Origin: Apostichopus japonicus
Lineage: Eukaryota; Echinodermata; Holothuroidea; Aspidochirotida; Stichopodidae
Direction: 5' to 3'
Length of the DNA: 64,000 bases
Assembly: GCF_037975245.1 (NCBI RefSeq)
Contig: NC_092571.1
Coordinates: 27,172,564-27,236,563 of the forward strand
The translations under genes and the position numbers were made by a program. Under the pieces are notes generated by a model that was not told where the DNA came from, did no database searches, and saw nothing but the letters and a program-made list of their open reading frames with translations. Position 1 is the stretch's first letter. Every line of letters begins with the position of its first letter. Below, one piece after another: positions 37,347-49,330 of this stretch.

Positions 37347-37868
37347 CTAAATTTCTTGTCCCTTTTCAAGTCTCTCAGTTTCGGATAATGCTTGATTTTG
37401 ACAATCTTTTTCCTTATATGTTTCATAGATAGTATTATCTATCATAGCTGGTACATCTAATGCACTAATCTCAGTATGGGATATCATGGATGACACTACG
37501 TCATCAGTTATCGTTGTATTTCTAACGTTTGCATTATTCGTACTAGAGTTCTGCTTAGCTAACTCTGGGTTTCGGTTGCAGAAGGATACATTTAAGCGAA
37601 AGTAAAGTACTACAATTACAATCATGACGAATATCAAACACAAGCTGATGGCCGTGATAACCAGTGCAAGAGTTATGTCTGGGCCCGAGTCATTTATCTC
37701 ATTATAATCCATCTTTGATGTGATATTTCTATCTCCGTAGGAAACGTCTGTTCCTGTTACGAAGAAAATAAGTTCAATGAAGTTATCTTTTGCCATAATA
37801 TAATATTCCCAGTGATTGGGGATGTTACGTCAGGTTAGGATAACTTTACTGAAATTACTTTTATAACT
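37347..37868 (-). pseudogene. Receptor-family pseudogene, 5'-truncated (tail type 2)
   Basis: Only the second half of Ig3, the membrane helix and the tail remain. Upstream of the open part, a readable IPNHWEYY segment matches IPTHWKYD in the intact genes. Just before it an in-frame stop falls where they have the conserved tryptophan of LSW. The segment holding the second Ig3 cysteine (GVYSGDIQC) is missing, so SYGDRNITS follows directly. The helix and a tail with TIYETYKEKD resemble receptor 2. Similarity ends near 37868. Not functional as a receptor. Confidence 0.85.
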
Positions 37869-37869
37869 T

Positions 37870-38725
37870 TATTTTATAAGAGCGCAACCCCACAAGGCTG
37901 TCTGAACCCCTTAATTGTATTTTGAGGAGATAAAGGCCCGTAGATAAATACATAATTGCGCCACTTATATCGTAAACTTATCGTTAGAAAAGATTACTTT
38001 TGTGATAAAAATTAATGATAAATATTTTGATGCAAACGATGCGTGAGTAAAATAAATAAAACTAATATAAAATATCAGTACAAAATTTCATTTTTCATCG
38101 AATATAGATTAAAAGTCCCATTCTACTTTCGAATGGAAAGTTTTCTTCAAAATCAAAAATTAAACGTTCATACTACAAGGGGGAGAAAGGGTTAACATTG
38201 CTATGGATTAAAATCTAACCGGCTACAACGGTACCGCTCAACACTTCTGCCTGTATGGTTCATAGAAGATAGGCTTGATAGTATGTGTTGGAACCGTGGA
38301 TTCAACCCTTTAAATGTTAGATTAATGTGTAACAACTCTTATACAATGACTAAACGATGTTCATTTGATATAACCTAACAATTTCAATGCTAAAACAAAT
38401 GTTTTTAACTATTGAAGTATTCAACCCCTATGTTAATACATGTTAACACTTATAAATTAACGTGCATTTATAGTAATTTTGAATTACCCTGGTGCTTATA
38501 GTGTTGCAACGAGAGCAGTCAACCTTTAAAGGCATAGACTTGCGCTGCAAATGCGTTAAATTGTAAAAAGTTAGCTGAAAGTGTTGTTTTGAGGGAAAAT
38601 GCTGTTTCTATTACTATTCTCTATACACAGGGTGAAGGCGGAGAAACAAGTTTTCTGTTTTCCTCGAATGAAATCCCTTTTAAATTTGATTGCTATTTGC
38701 TTATCCACATTGGGGCGATATGCTA
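37870..38725. other. No gene seen
   Basis: AT-rich spacer between the pseudogene and receptor 2. Unlike the other intact copies, receptor 2 is not followed by a recognisable copy of the shared 3' flank block. Confidence 0.5.
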
Positions 38726-40165
38726 TCATATAAAGGATTCACGGCATCTGGTATGCCTGGTTGAATTTACCTCTCCGGGAACAGATTGAATTTCATAAGT
38801 TTCATTTTCAATCATCTCAATTTTTTTTTCTTTTCTTTTTCCCTTTTCTGCTTTTACAGTTACTGGTGTTGTTTCATTTTGATCATCTTTTTCAGTATAT
38901 GTTTCATAGATAGTACTATCTATCATACCTGGCACATCTAATACATTACTTCTTTCAGTCTGAGATTCAATCATTGGGACTCTGCCATCATTAATGGTTG
39001 TATTCCTATCATTAGCATTATTCTTATTAGAGTTTCCTCCGTCGGAAACATTTCTATTGCAGTATGGTATATTAAAGCGATATTTATATACCATTATTAC
39101 AATGAGAAATATAAAACATAAGAGGATAACCATGACAACTAATAAAACAGTCAGTACTCGACCTGGGTCATTGGCTGCCCTGATTTGGATCGTTGATGTG
39201 ATATTTCTATCTCCGTAGTAACCAATGCATTGTATATCCCCGGAGTAGACGCCTCTTCCGGTATCTGATACATTGAATTCAATGGATGCATCGCTTCCCA
39301 TATTATCATATTTCCAGTGAGCTGGGATTTTAGTCCAGGATAGTCTAACTTCACTCACATTACTGGTACAACGAAATAATACATTCCTAATATCACTAAA
39401 GTTGATATTTGAAGGTGTCGCTGTGACAGAGAACAATGGGAGAAACAGAATAGGTCCGAGGGAGCAAGATTCTTGATAACTCTGATAAGGTGCTGGTAAT
39501 TGTTGAGAGACATTGCAGACGAAGGCACTATTGTTAAATGATGAGTTGAAGTACGATGAGAATGACAGTGTCTTAGAAGGATGCGGGTGAGAGGATGTTG
39601 TCTTGGTTGAGATGCTAGTGACATTTGTTGTTTTATTTCCTAGTATGATATGGTTTGACATAGTCACGTGTGGAACTCCGTCCTCTGAAGTACAGTTTAT
39701 CTCGATAAGGTCAATCTGATCCTCGAAAATATATGGTCCGATTTCAATGGAAGATTTACAAATAGGTCTACTGCTTATTAATGTGTAGACATTGACAATC
39801 ACAGCATATTTCTCATTACCACCTTCACCACATCTATATGTTCCTTTATATTCTTCAGTTGCATGTTTTAATGTCAGCTTGCCCGTAGTGAGACCAAAAA
39901 TTTGAAAATCAAATATATTTGAAAATTCCTCTACTACCTGCTTATTTTGCACAAGTACAATGCCTTTAAATATTATGTTAAATGGATTGTTGGCATTCTG
40001 TTCACAAATAAATTCAACTGTTTCATTCTTCAGAACGTTGATAGGGACAGCAATATATTCAAATTTTGTAGTCATACGCCGAGGAGAGGAAGGCTCCAAA
40101 CATGTTGTTATAACCGCACACAATAAAAGTGTCGATAAAATATTCTCAAGTCTCATTGAATCCAT
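38726..40165 (-). CDS. Three-Ig-domain transmembrane receptor 2 (Ig1 type B, tail type 2)
   Basis: Predicted type I membrane protein of 479 residues, single coding exon. The start aligns with the type B gene at 61605 (MDSMRLEN against MAFVRLEN) and leads a signal peptide of about 23 residues. Ig1 is V-set-like: C54 in VEFICEQ, C112 in EEYKGTYRC. Ig2 has C158/C217 and Ig3 C266/C313. The membrane helix is at about 337-361. The tail is the long, charged form: STIYETYTEKDD (Y420, Y423), a lysine-rich run at 438-448 encoded by a pyrimidine tract, then NETYEIQSV (Y457). It shares no terminal motif with tail type 1. Extracellular asparagine sequons are abundant. Function unknown; a recognition receptor with tyrosine signalling is inferred. 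Confidence 0.9.
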   Translation of the reverse strand: MDSMRLENILSTLLLCAVITTCLEPSSPRRMTTKFEYIAVPINVLKNETVEFICEQNANNPFNIIFKGIVLVQNKQVVEEFSNIFDFQIFGLTTGKLTLKHATEEYKGTYRCGEGGNEKYAVIVNVYTLISSRPICKSSIEIGPYIFEDQIDLIEINCTSEDGVPHVTMSNHIILGNKTTNVTSISTKTTSSHPHPSKTLSFSSYFNSSFNNSAFVCNVSQQLPAPYQSYQESCSLGPILFLPLFSVTATPSNINFSDIRNVLFRCTSNVSEVRLSWTKIPAHWKYDNMGSDASIEFNVSDTGRGVYSGDIQCIGYYGDRNITSTIQIRAANDPGRVLTVLLVVMVILLCFIFLIVIMVYKYRFNIPYCNRNVSDGGNSNKNNANDRNTTINDGRVPMIESQTERSNVLDVPGMIDSTIYETYTEKDDQNETTPVTVKAEKGKRKEKKIEMIENETYEIQSVPGEVNSTRHTRCRESFI

Positions 40166-41129
40166 ATTGGTCTTCAGCCGTGTCGGTTTTGAGTTGTAGA
40201 AGTTCCCTTGGCACTATTTCAGTTTTGCACAAGCTGCGATGACCTAGACGATAAATTGGGAATTTCAACTTTTCCTATCCACATCTCGAATATACCTGTT
40301 CTTTGGAATTAATTTATCTTGTCCTTTTTCCTGAGTTACTGCCTCCTCTTGAAGTAGCACTTCTCCTATCAAGAAATTAGTATTATCTCAGACAAGATTA
40401 GGAGTATATCATCTCAAACTTCGATTAGCATTATTTTTTAAATGAAATTTAATATTTTTTGTGAAAAGAATTTCGAATTATCGCCCCAAACTACTACGTA
40501 CTATTTCAGTTCCTCTTTTTCTCAACCTATGATATTTTTTAACTCTAATTTTTGACATTTATCTCAACATTTCTACTACTTCGTTTGGAATTTTTATTTG
40601 TAGAAATTAAGGCATTTCATTCACAAACTGTCGACGTATTACTCATATTTTACATGTTTTATTAAACATCAAACTTTCTTTCAAATGTTCCACTATTCAA
40701 TGTAAAAACTGAGACTATTAACCTCCTCAAAGTCTTAAAATGTTTCTCATGATTGCAATTGGATTATTGCAATTAGTTACTTGTTTTTTAATGCCGTAAT
40801 TTCGACTCTTGATGTGCTCGAAATTTTGCGCAAAACAAAATCATTGGTGAATGATGCTATGCTGATAGTAGAATGCCTCTTGTTCTGTTGTTATAAAATT
40901 GGAAGAGTGGGAAATGTCGAGAAAGCAACTCCTGCCTTTACTCTGATCAGTGCTGGCTCCCCTGCACCCGTCCCTATACTAGCCTATACTATGTGATGCT
41001 AAACTATCTGATATAGCCCTACAATATTGCTTCAAAGTGAAGCTAGCCTACAGTGCTTTTAAAAAAAATCAACGAAACATTGATGCCCATAGCTTGTTTA
41101 ACAGTTATAGTAACATAAAGTGGACTTAC

Positions 41130-41290
41130 CGACGTAACGGTTGAAGCAGTATTTGTGTCTTTTTGAGCTTGACAATATGATATTGAATGTATATAGTTCA
41201 GTAACTAGAACCACACTAAAATCGTAGGCGGAAGTAAGCTTATAACAGTTACAACCTTCTAGCCGGCTTGCCCATGTTTTCTGCAAAGTT
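41130..41290 (-). other. Candidate non-coding 5' exon of receptor 2
   Basis: The minus strand reads ...acg|GTAAGT, with the donor at 41129-41128, and is closely similar to 62290-62392 upstream of receptor 4. Between this exon and the ATG, 40180-40560 matches 61945-62270. In receptor 4 the ATG is preceded by a good acceptor (cccacag|ctgaag). Here the same place reads cacgg|ctgaag, and about 325 bp present in receptor 4 is missing. The 5' edge is a guess. Confidence 0.55.
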
Positions 41291-41299
41291 GACAGATGA

Positions 41300-42510
41300 A
41301 GTCATTTCAACTTAGGACAGCTTCTTTCCTTCAAGGGATGAACAGCAGATCGATGTTGGGACCGATTAGCTTTCTTTAGACCCACTGCAGTGACTGGCTG
41401 ACAACGTTTGAAATATTAATTCAACAAAGTGACAATTTCTGTTATAATTTCAGTTTTATATTCTGATATCACAACTCGTATTATAAAATGATATTTTCTA
41501 TTTGGAGTTGGACGTGATTGTTATTCGGTTCCAAATGTGCAGTGTGGCGCTGTTTAAGTAATGAAAAAATATGTAATGGATTTTCCCAAGACGTTCTCAA
41601 GAGGTCAAAGTGGTCGAAGATACATTTAATTAAGTTTTATGGAGCTATTAAACATTGTGGGTCGCCCTAGTGTCTCTCCGTTCAATGCAAATCATTCAGA
41701 CTTAACTCAAACGTAATTTAATTTCAAAGAGACCTTAAAAGTGAATAATATTTTATCTATTACACACTGAGCCTTGAAAATAACGAATCGAAATCCCGAT
41801 AGATTACCATTTGTGAAGAACAACTGGCAACAGAAGGATCAATAGTTGGCCCTAACAATCTCTTTGAATAATCATAAGTGACTGCATATGCTGAATAGAG
41901 GGCTAGTTCTGTGGGGGGGGGGGGGGGGGGAGAGAGCAGTAGTACATCTGGAGTTAAGTTGGGAAAAAGGAACTGCAATTCACCTCAATGCGTCCACAAC
42001 TGAATGCACCAACTGACAGGGACTTCGATTTGTTTCCAGGGTTAGCAGGGCAAACTTACCGATTCAAGTAAATGTAGGAAAGTACAATGGGACACAAGCA
42101 TACTCAAATTGGCTGTACGATGTAACTACTTCTTTCTGTTATATCTTCATGACGAAAATTAGATTAGTTGCATTTATTTTAATAATTCATCAACACGATT
42201 AATAAGCCAGTTCAGAGTTTCTAATGCACATGGATGTACGTCGCTCTGCTCGTTGGGAATACCTTTGCAGATGTAACTCAAAATCAGTTAAGTAAAGTTG
42301 CGCTGAGGTCAGTTAGCGCTTTGTGCAACTCAATTACTAAGTTTATGATAACATGTGATTCATAATTTAAGGTAATCCTTGCCGCACATGACTAAATATG
42401 TCAGAAAAACTCGAAGAAGAACTTAAAAATGAAACTTAGAGCTGCAATTGATTTAAACTCATTTTTTTTATTGCTAACTACAGTTAACAGACTTTTACAG
42501 CAATCATATA
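41300..42510. other. No gene seen
   Basis: Spacer with a G homopolymer at 41911-41930, which may belong to a MITE remnant. No inverted ends found. Confidence 0.45.
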
Positions 42511-43579
42511 ATCAATCGATCCATCCATCCATCGATCGATCGATTCATCGATCGATCCATCGATTCATCGAACCATCAATCGATCCATCCATCGATCCAT
42601 CCATCCATCGATCCATCCATCGATCGATCCATCCATCGATCGATCAGTTCATCCATCGATCCATCCATCCATCCATCCATCCATCCATCCATCCATCCAT
42701 CCATCCATCCATCCATCCATCCATCCATCCATCCATCCATCCATCCATCCATCCATCCATCCATCCATCCATCCATCCATCCATCCATCCATCCATCCAT
42801 CCATCCATCCATCCATCCATCCATCCATCCATCCATCCATCCATCCATCCATCCATCCATCCATCCATCCATCCATCCATCCATCCATCCATCCATCCAT
42901 CCATCCATCCATCCATCCATCCATCCATCCATCCATCCATCCATCCATCCATCCATCCATCCATCCATCCATCCATCCATCCATCCATCCATCCATCCAT
43001 CCATCCATCCATCCATCCATCCATCCATCCATCCATCCATCCATCCATCCATCCATCCATCCATCCATCCATCCATCCATCCATCCATCCATCCATCCAT
43101 CCATCCATCCATCCATCCATCCATCCATCCATCCATCCATCCATCCATCCATCCATCCATCCATCCATCCATCCATCCATCCATCCATCCATCCATCCAT
43201 CCATCCATCCATCCATCCATCCATCCATCCATCCATCCATCCATCCATCCATCCATCCATCCATCCATCCATCCATCCATCCATCCATCCATCCATCCAT
43301 CCATCCATCCATCCATCCATCCATCCATCCATCCATCCATCCATCCATCCATCCATCCATCCATCCATCCATCCATCCATCCATCCATCCATCCATCCAT
43401 CCATCCATCCATCCATCCATCCATCCATCCATCCATCCATCCATCCATCCATCCATCCATCCATCCATCCATCCATCCATCCATCCATCCATCCATCCAT
43501 CCATCCATCCATCCATCCATCCATCCATCCATCCATCCATCCATCCACCCATCCACCCATCCACCCATCCACCCACCCA
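42511..43579. repeat. Very long (CCAT)n microsatellite
   Basis: From about 42661 to 43546 the sequence is perfect CCAT for about 885 bp (about 221 units). A CCAT/CGAT mixture precedes it (42519-42660) and CCAC variants follow it. It has no stop codon in several frames on either strand, so the PSIH and DGWM open frames are artefacts. Receptor 3's flank block begins 160 bp later. Confidence 0.99.
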
Positions 43580-43737
43580 ATTAGCAATATTTTTCCCCAA
43601 ACAGGTAATCTATAACGAACCCTTGTTCTTTGTGGTTCATTGATAACTTGTACAAATGTAGGAAGGTGATTTCCCGAATTAAGCACAAACGGGATCATCT
43701 GTACAATAATTGTAGTACACAAAAGCATCATATATTA

Positions 43738-45898
43738 CTGTGCTGAGAGTATTCATCATTCAGGGATTATCTCAATAATCAATGCATAATTTCATTATTG
43801 GCATATCCGAACAGGGAGATTGTCGTCCACGTGACATTATATTGTTCCTATATCAACTTTTGCATAAACGTAAATTCAAATTATGTCATGAATGATAAAG
43901 CAAGTCTTAATTTATGTATATTCCTAATTTTGTAACTATATGTACACATTCCTGGATATATTCATTATTGCGATTATGTGTGTTATATCGAAAGTAAACT
44001 ACATTTTTACGCCTAGTATAAAAGTTTACTTAATCTATGTTCTATACTGCCATCTAAACGCTCTCATGATCGAGACTTTCTTTCGATTTTAGTTTGCATC
44101 TCTTGACTTTGCAACTATAAAGATAGGGTCACTTCGCAGTATAACATGCGATCAACGTTTATAAGTGTGTAACGCTTGTTAACGTGAGCAGGAAATGCTT
44201 TCCCATGAAAAATAATATACCTCAGTCATCAGTATAGTACAACATGTACATATCAATATCGTATATCGGTTGTAATGTGTATTACTTGATTTTCCTCCAC
44301 GTATACCACCATACGTGCAGCAACCCAAGAAAATTATAATTTTGTGTAGGACGTACTTGACGTCCAAAATTGCAATTCTTTGCTCTATGCTCAATTAACG
44401 TATATAATTTTGTCTGGCAGTCAGCAGTTTGTAGTGGTTCACAAGTGCATTGTCTCAACAACTGTGACCAAATAAGTAGATTTTACATGTGACGTAAACG
44501 AGTGCAGATCGTTAATGCGGTTTCCACGGGTGCTCCCGTCAGTCATTCTGTATTAAGAGGTTAGTTGTAAGGTTGTATAGGTCTAACAATGAGCCATATA
44601 AAATACAGGAAACCATCATGTGTGTAAACTATATATTCATTTTGATGTAGCAAACCTCCTAACATGGGTCGGCCACACGGGCTCTCCTAACTTGTACAGA
44701 TCGTAGTACAGTGGCGTAGCCAGATAGGGCTAGGGGGGGGGGCACCCCCTTAAATTTGCTTTTTGCTTCAGTCTTGCCCCCGCCCCCCCCCCCCCCCCCC
44801 CCATGAAATCCAGTGATGTATTCAAAAATCTTTACATTTTTTTCGAGTTCTAATCACAAGTATCCATACCTCAGGGCTCATGTTCATACTTCATATAAGG
44901 TCAGAACTTGGTAATCAGACCGAGATATTACACATTTTGGGCCTTTATTATACCCACATACGGAGATCGTTGATCAATACCGTCCTACAGAATAAGCGCC
45001 AATAATTTGGCCGGTTGTATAACCATTACAAACTAGCGATAGAATCCCGTGTGCATTTTCAGCGACCAATGATGTCACTCGTGGAGAATTTTCAATGCAC
45101 GTATAGGCCCTAAAGACCTAGTGAAACTTGTTTGTGTGGAAATCTGGGCAATTAGTGAATTAGAGTAGCTAATTTATTCATTGTATCCATTTCATAATGT
45201 GCGGAATTATTTATTCATTTACACACGCTGCATTAATAATTCCTACGATCAACCATCACGGGGGAAAATCTTGCCCTCCTAACAATAGAATGCTGACTAC
45301 GCCACTGCTGTAGTACCCAGGGTCAATGACATGAATGCTAACCCAAATGTATGTCACCTCTGACATTATAAATTGCAGACATGTTATATGTTACCTTCAG
45401 GACAACTCGTCCACATATCGGATATTAAATATAGTAACGCAATGACCTCCACTTATATTATATTCAGTATCTCGATTTAATATAGTTTACACCTTTTCTA
45501 TATATTAGGCTTCATGTAGCCTTTGTCATTAAACAATTGCAAAACAGAGAATTTGAAAGTAAACTTCCTCTTATCCCAGACTCCATAAAAGTCCTCTCTA
45601 GTACAAACCAATGATCCATTTGGAACGTTATTTTTGCTTAAGGGCGAGCGCATCGTTGTGATGTAGTTATAAATAGTATATTATTTTAAGACGTCTGATC
45701 AGCTGTCAAATGCAAATGTCGAATTAAAAGGACGGATATATTCCGACTAATGCAGCCAATGTGCATGTGTTACATAATACAAAAGAAATATCGCCTGTCA
45801 TTCACTTTCCTTTACTGTGCAAGGGTAACTTGACAAATAGTAGTAAATACAATAATCCAAAACAGAATGAATAAAAAACGGAGGTAAAATTAGAATAT
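43738..45898 (+). repeat. Receptor 3'-flanking segmental duplication, diverged copy
   Basis: In order, 43738-44640 and 45630-45800 match parts of the block at 59330-60200 (and 2560-3330), including 'ggttgtaatgtgtattac'-like, 'gtagtggttcacaagtgcat'-like and 'ggacggatatattc' stretches. It is more diverged than copies 1 and 4, and is interrupted by a MITE at 44709-45307. It lies directly downstream of receptor 3. Confidence 0.75.
44709..45307. mobile_element. hAT-type MITE in the flank of receptor 3
   Basis: Starts cagtggcgtagcc and ends gactacgccactg (inverted). Flanks are tcgtagta (44701-44708) and ctgtagta (45308-45315), an 8-bp duplication with two mismatches. G- and C-runs lie near the left end. 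No coding sequence. Confidence 0.85.
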
Positions 45899-47227
45899 TT
45901 AATTAACAATATCATATTGTTCATCTACTTGTAAAGGTTCGCAGGGAGACAGATAGCCACCACTGTCATAAGTAAATAAAGATGAATTGATGTTCGTATA
46001 GTTATCTGTGGGTAGATATAATGCATTACTATTATCAATCTGAGATTCAATCGGTGGGACTATGCCATCATTAATGAATGTATTTCTATCATTGGAATTA
46101 CTCGTACTAGAGTTCTCTCCGGAGGAAACATTTGAGCGATATTTACATACTATTATTACAATGAGACATATTAAACAGAAGCAGATGACCATGACAAGTA
46201 ATAACACAGGTATTACTCGACCTGGGTTATTGGTTGCACTGATTTGGATCGTTGATGTGATATTTCTATTTCTGTAGTTACCAACACATGGTATATTCAC
46301 TGAGTAGACGTCACTTCCGGTATCCGTAACATAAAGTTGAATGTATGTGTCGCCTTCACTAATATTATATTTCCAATGACTAGGGATGTTAGCCCAGGAT
46401 AGGTTAACTTCACTCACATTACTGGTACAAATAAAAATATTATTCTTCACTTTACTGAAAATGATTTCTGATGGAGCCACCGCAACAGAGAACAAATGGA
46501 GAAGAAGTATAGGTCCAAATGAGCAAGATCCTTGATAACTCTGATAATAAGGAGCTGGTAATTGTTGAGAGACATTGCAGACAAAGACACTATTGTTAAA
46601 TGATGAGTTGAAGTACGATGAGAATGAGAGGGTTTTAGAGGGATGCGGGTGAGAGGATGTTGTCTTGGTTGAGATGCTAGTGACATCTGTGGTTTTATTT
46701 CCTTGTATGATATGGTTTGACATCATCACTTGTGGAATTCCTTCCTCTGAAGTACAACTCATCTCGATGTCACGTTGTACAGAATCCTCAAATATGAATC
46801 GAGATTGATATGATGACGTACAAATAGGAAGAGCTTTAACATCAATCGGATTAAAGCCCAAGATTGTAACAGATAGTTCCTTTTGATTGCGACATCGAAA
46901 CAGTGTACCGTTTATTTGATTCGTTAATTTCTTTATTGTTAACAAAATAGTCGTTGAATTAATCACTTCCAACTGATAGGTGGTAAAATATTCATCCAGC
47001 AGTTGCGAATCTTTAACTATATTCATAATGTCTTTATCAACGTTTAAAGCCTCCACTTGTGAGATGTTTGTCACTTGTTCACAGTAAATTCCTACGGTAC
47101 TTCCAAAAGGAAAGAACGCATCATAGTTTTTCGTCCTAAAGTTCGCATATTTAATCGTCTCTTCAGAAACAAGAATAGTAAAGAAAGCAAAGATTGCTAT
47201 CAATTTAAACGTCGCCTTTGTATTCAT
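45899..47227 (-). CDS. Three-Ig-domain transmembrane receptor 3 (Ig1 type A, tail type 1)
   Basis: Predicted 442-residue type I membrane protein, single coding exon. The ORF is open to 47317, but the ATG at 47227 starts a signal peptide (MNTKATFKLIAIFAFF) and follows the same 'cagctttaaa' as receptor 1. Cysteine pairs: Ig1 C49/C112, Ig2 C158/C217, Ig3 C267/C314. Ig1 resembles receptor 1. The first half of Ig2 (FIFEDSVQRDIEM) also follows type A. Ig3 is the most diverged of the four: TDTGSDVYSVNIPC replaces SDTGRGVYSGDIQC. The membrane helix is at about 338-361. The tail ends in YTNI, YDSGGYLSP and YDIVN, as in receptors 1 and 4. Function not known. Confidence 0.9.
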   Translation of the reverse strand: MNTKATFKLIAIFAFFTILVSEETIKYANFRTKNYDAFFPFGSTVGIYCEQVTNISQVEALNVDKDIMNIVKDSQLLDEYFTTYQLEVINSTTILLTIKKLTNQINGTLFRCRNQKELSVTILGFNPIDVKALPICTSSYQSRFIFEDSVQRDIEMSCTSEEGIPQVMMSNHIIQGNKTTDVTSISTKTTSSHPHPSKTLSFSSYFNSSFNNSVFVCNVSQQLPAPYYQSYQGSCSFGPILLLHLFSVAVAPSEIIFSKVKNNIFICTSNVSEVNLSWANIPSHWKYNISEGDTYIQLYVTDTGSDVYSVNIPCVGNYRNRNITSTIQISATNNPGRVIPVLLLVMVICFCLICLIVIIVCKYRSNVSSGENSSTSNSNDRNTFINDGIVPPIESQIDNSNALYLPTDNYTNINSSLFTYDSGGYLSPCEPLQVDEQYDIVN

Positions 47228-48390
47228 TTTAAAGCTGCCTAATGTGCGAGTTATAGAAACAATGGCTGGCTCTGAAATAATCCCGAAAATAATCCCGTAT
47301 AATTTATAGCTTGACAAATTTCAATCGAACTACCCCTTATGAGTGATTCTATTCATAAAGTGTGGAATAAACGTCGAATGTCGTTCCCGAACATGGAGAG
47401 ATTATCACATAATTCCATCGCTTGAGGTTAAACTTTGGTGAAAGTAGTATTTTCAGGTGTCATTGCTTTACATCAACATTTGAACTTGTATCTGGAAAGT
47501 TCGAAAATTTACTCGAAATATATTTGTTTTTAATTTTCAGTATTTAATCATATGAAAGAAATGTCGGTTTTGATTCATTTACCATGATTACGTAACCTGA
47601 TATCAGTTTCCCGCTAGGCATACTAGTGAAGTCTAATTCGAAACGTACCTGCGCCATTCAAATCCTGTATAAATTACTCAGCGTAACGTACTGGTCTAGA
47701 AGAATCAATCCATTTTTGAAGATGAAAACTAGAATTAACTACAAACTAGAATTAAATCCAATAGGATGATCATTTGTACCTTCAGGTTCATACATGCCTT
47801 ACTTAAATTCGTCATCTGTCCATCAGACACAAATTGGTAAATAGACAACTTCTTCAACATTTTTCCATCCGATATTTGAATAATAATAATATAATTGTAC
47901 TTGCAGGCTTCGGCTTTTCAACTCGTGACTCCATCAGTAAAGGAATGCTCCGTCCAGACACTTTCGATGGAATGCCTTGATTGATTTATCGTGAGGGATA
48001 TATATATATTCATTTGGTTAATAATTGAATGAGAGCGCTATTTACGAAAGACTAAAGGCACATACAGTGAATGATAAACCGCATATGGTGACCGAGTCAT
48101 TTTTGCATAGTAGTATAGAAATGACACGTAGGCCTACATGGTCACCGCTCCCACTTGCGACATAACATCTTAGCATCGTAACATTTTAGCATATTAACAT
48201 CACCAGACGCTAGTCGATATCAAACGTAAGATGCAAATATCTGCACTTTTACTTTGCTGGCTATGATAAGTTTACTCTAAAACTCTATAAAACACAGGTT
48301 GGACCTTTTAGAATCTCGAGTGTAACTTCAATGCTGATATTCTTATGTGCTATCACAAATCTGAAGCAAACCTTGTTGACAAGAGGTTCT
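47228..48390. other. Upstream region of receptor 3; no gene seen
   Basis: A splice-acceptor-like cag|cttta lies just before the ATG, so a non-coding first exon may lie in this region. None could be fixed. Confidence 0.4.
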
Positions 48391-48805
48391 CTACCTGCAA
48401 AGTAATACAATTATCAAATTGCCATTTTACAAACTAGAGACCAAGTTTTAGTTTGCAAAACGTTATAGTTTTCAGATTTTGTACCGTTTAGTACATCCGT
48501 TCACAACGTAATGTACAGATATTTGAAGTTTCGTAATGTGATGTCCTTCTACGCTTAGGTAGATTTCCATTAACTAATGATGCTCATTAATGTCACATGC
48601 AAAATAATTTTCCGTGATTTGCTATACGTAAGCTGAAAGATTAAGTTGGTAGTGCGAACGGTAGAACCACTACTTTGTTTTACTCGTGTTTTTATCAAAT
48701 AAGCCCGACGGAGACGTGACAAATAAAATAAATAACAATTACAATGATATGATGATCAACATCAAACATATTGCTAGACTGGTGAAAATGACTGGTGACG
48801 AATGT
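48391..48805. repeat. Duplicated sequence upstream of receptor 3
   Basis: Close copy of 21110-21550, same orientation. It shows that receptor 5' flanks were duplicated as well as the 3' flanks. Confidence 0.8.
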
Positions 48806-49154
48806 GAATTGAAAACATTACAAGGAACCATTTACAGTGCTAATTTTCCATCATATCATACTGCATTATATCCTCTGTTTTGTTTTTTGCATTAATATCA
48901 TTTGATGTTTTAGTTTATAATTTTTTATTTCACTAATAATAATTTAGGACAGATGGTTAATTATAATTAAATTTCTTAAGAGCATTGTCATGGTTAGACG
49001 AAGGCCTCGGAAAATGATTCTGATCATGTTTTGCCTATTTATCATTGCATTACAACTAATATTATTTTATACGGTTCGTAGGAGGCCGAAGAAGTGATAA
49101 AGTATTACTTTATCAGAGAAACTTAAAAGGAGGGGTATGAAGAATATATAGGCA

Positions 49155-49330
49155 GGCGCGGCGGAACGGGAAATTATTGGGGGGGGGGGGGGCTAATGTG
49201 TGGAGACTATCTAAGCGGAGCGCCACCATCGGTTGGCGCGGAGCGCACAATAAAATTTTGGGTTTTTCAAACCCCCAGATGGCCGGAAACGGCACTTCCC
49301 GAGCGTTTTATGCTGCGAATACCTAGCCCT
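49155..49330. mobile_element. hAT-type MITE fragment
   Basis: Starts caggcgcggcgga, has a G-run, then 'gcggagcgccaccatcggttg', matching the interior of 35668-36064. No matching right end or target duplication was seen, so it is truncated or diverged. Confidence 0.65.

Noticed and set aside
42429-43731. Open frames of 318-404 codons rich in PSIH or DGWM
   Set aside because: Produced by the (CCAT)n microsatellite on both strands. No unique domain attached.
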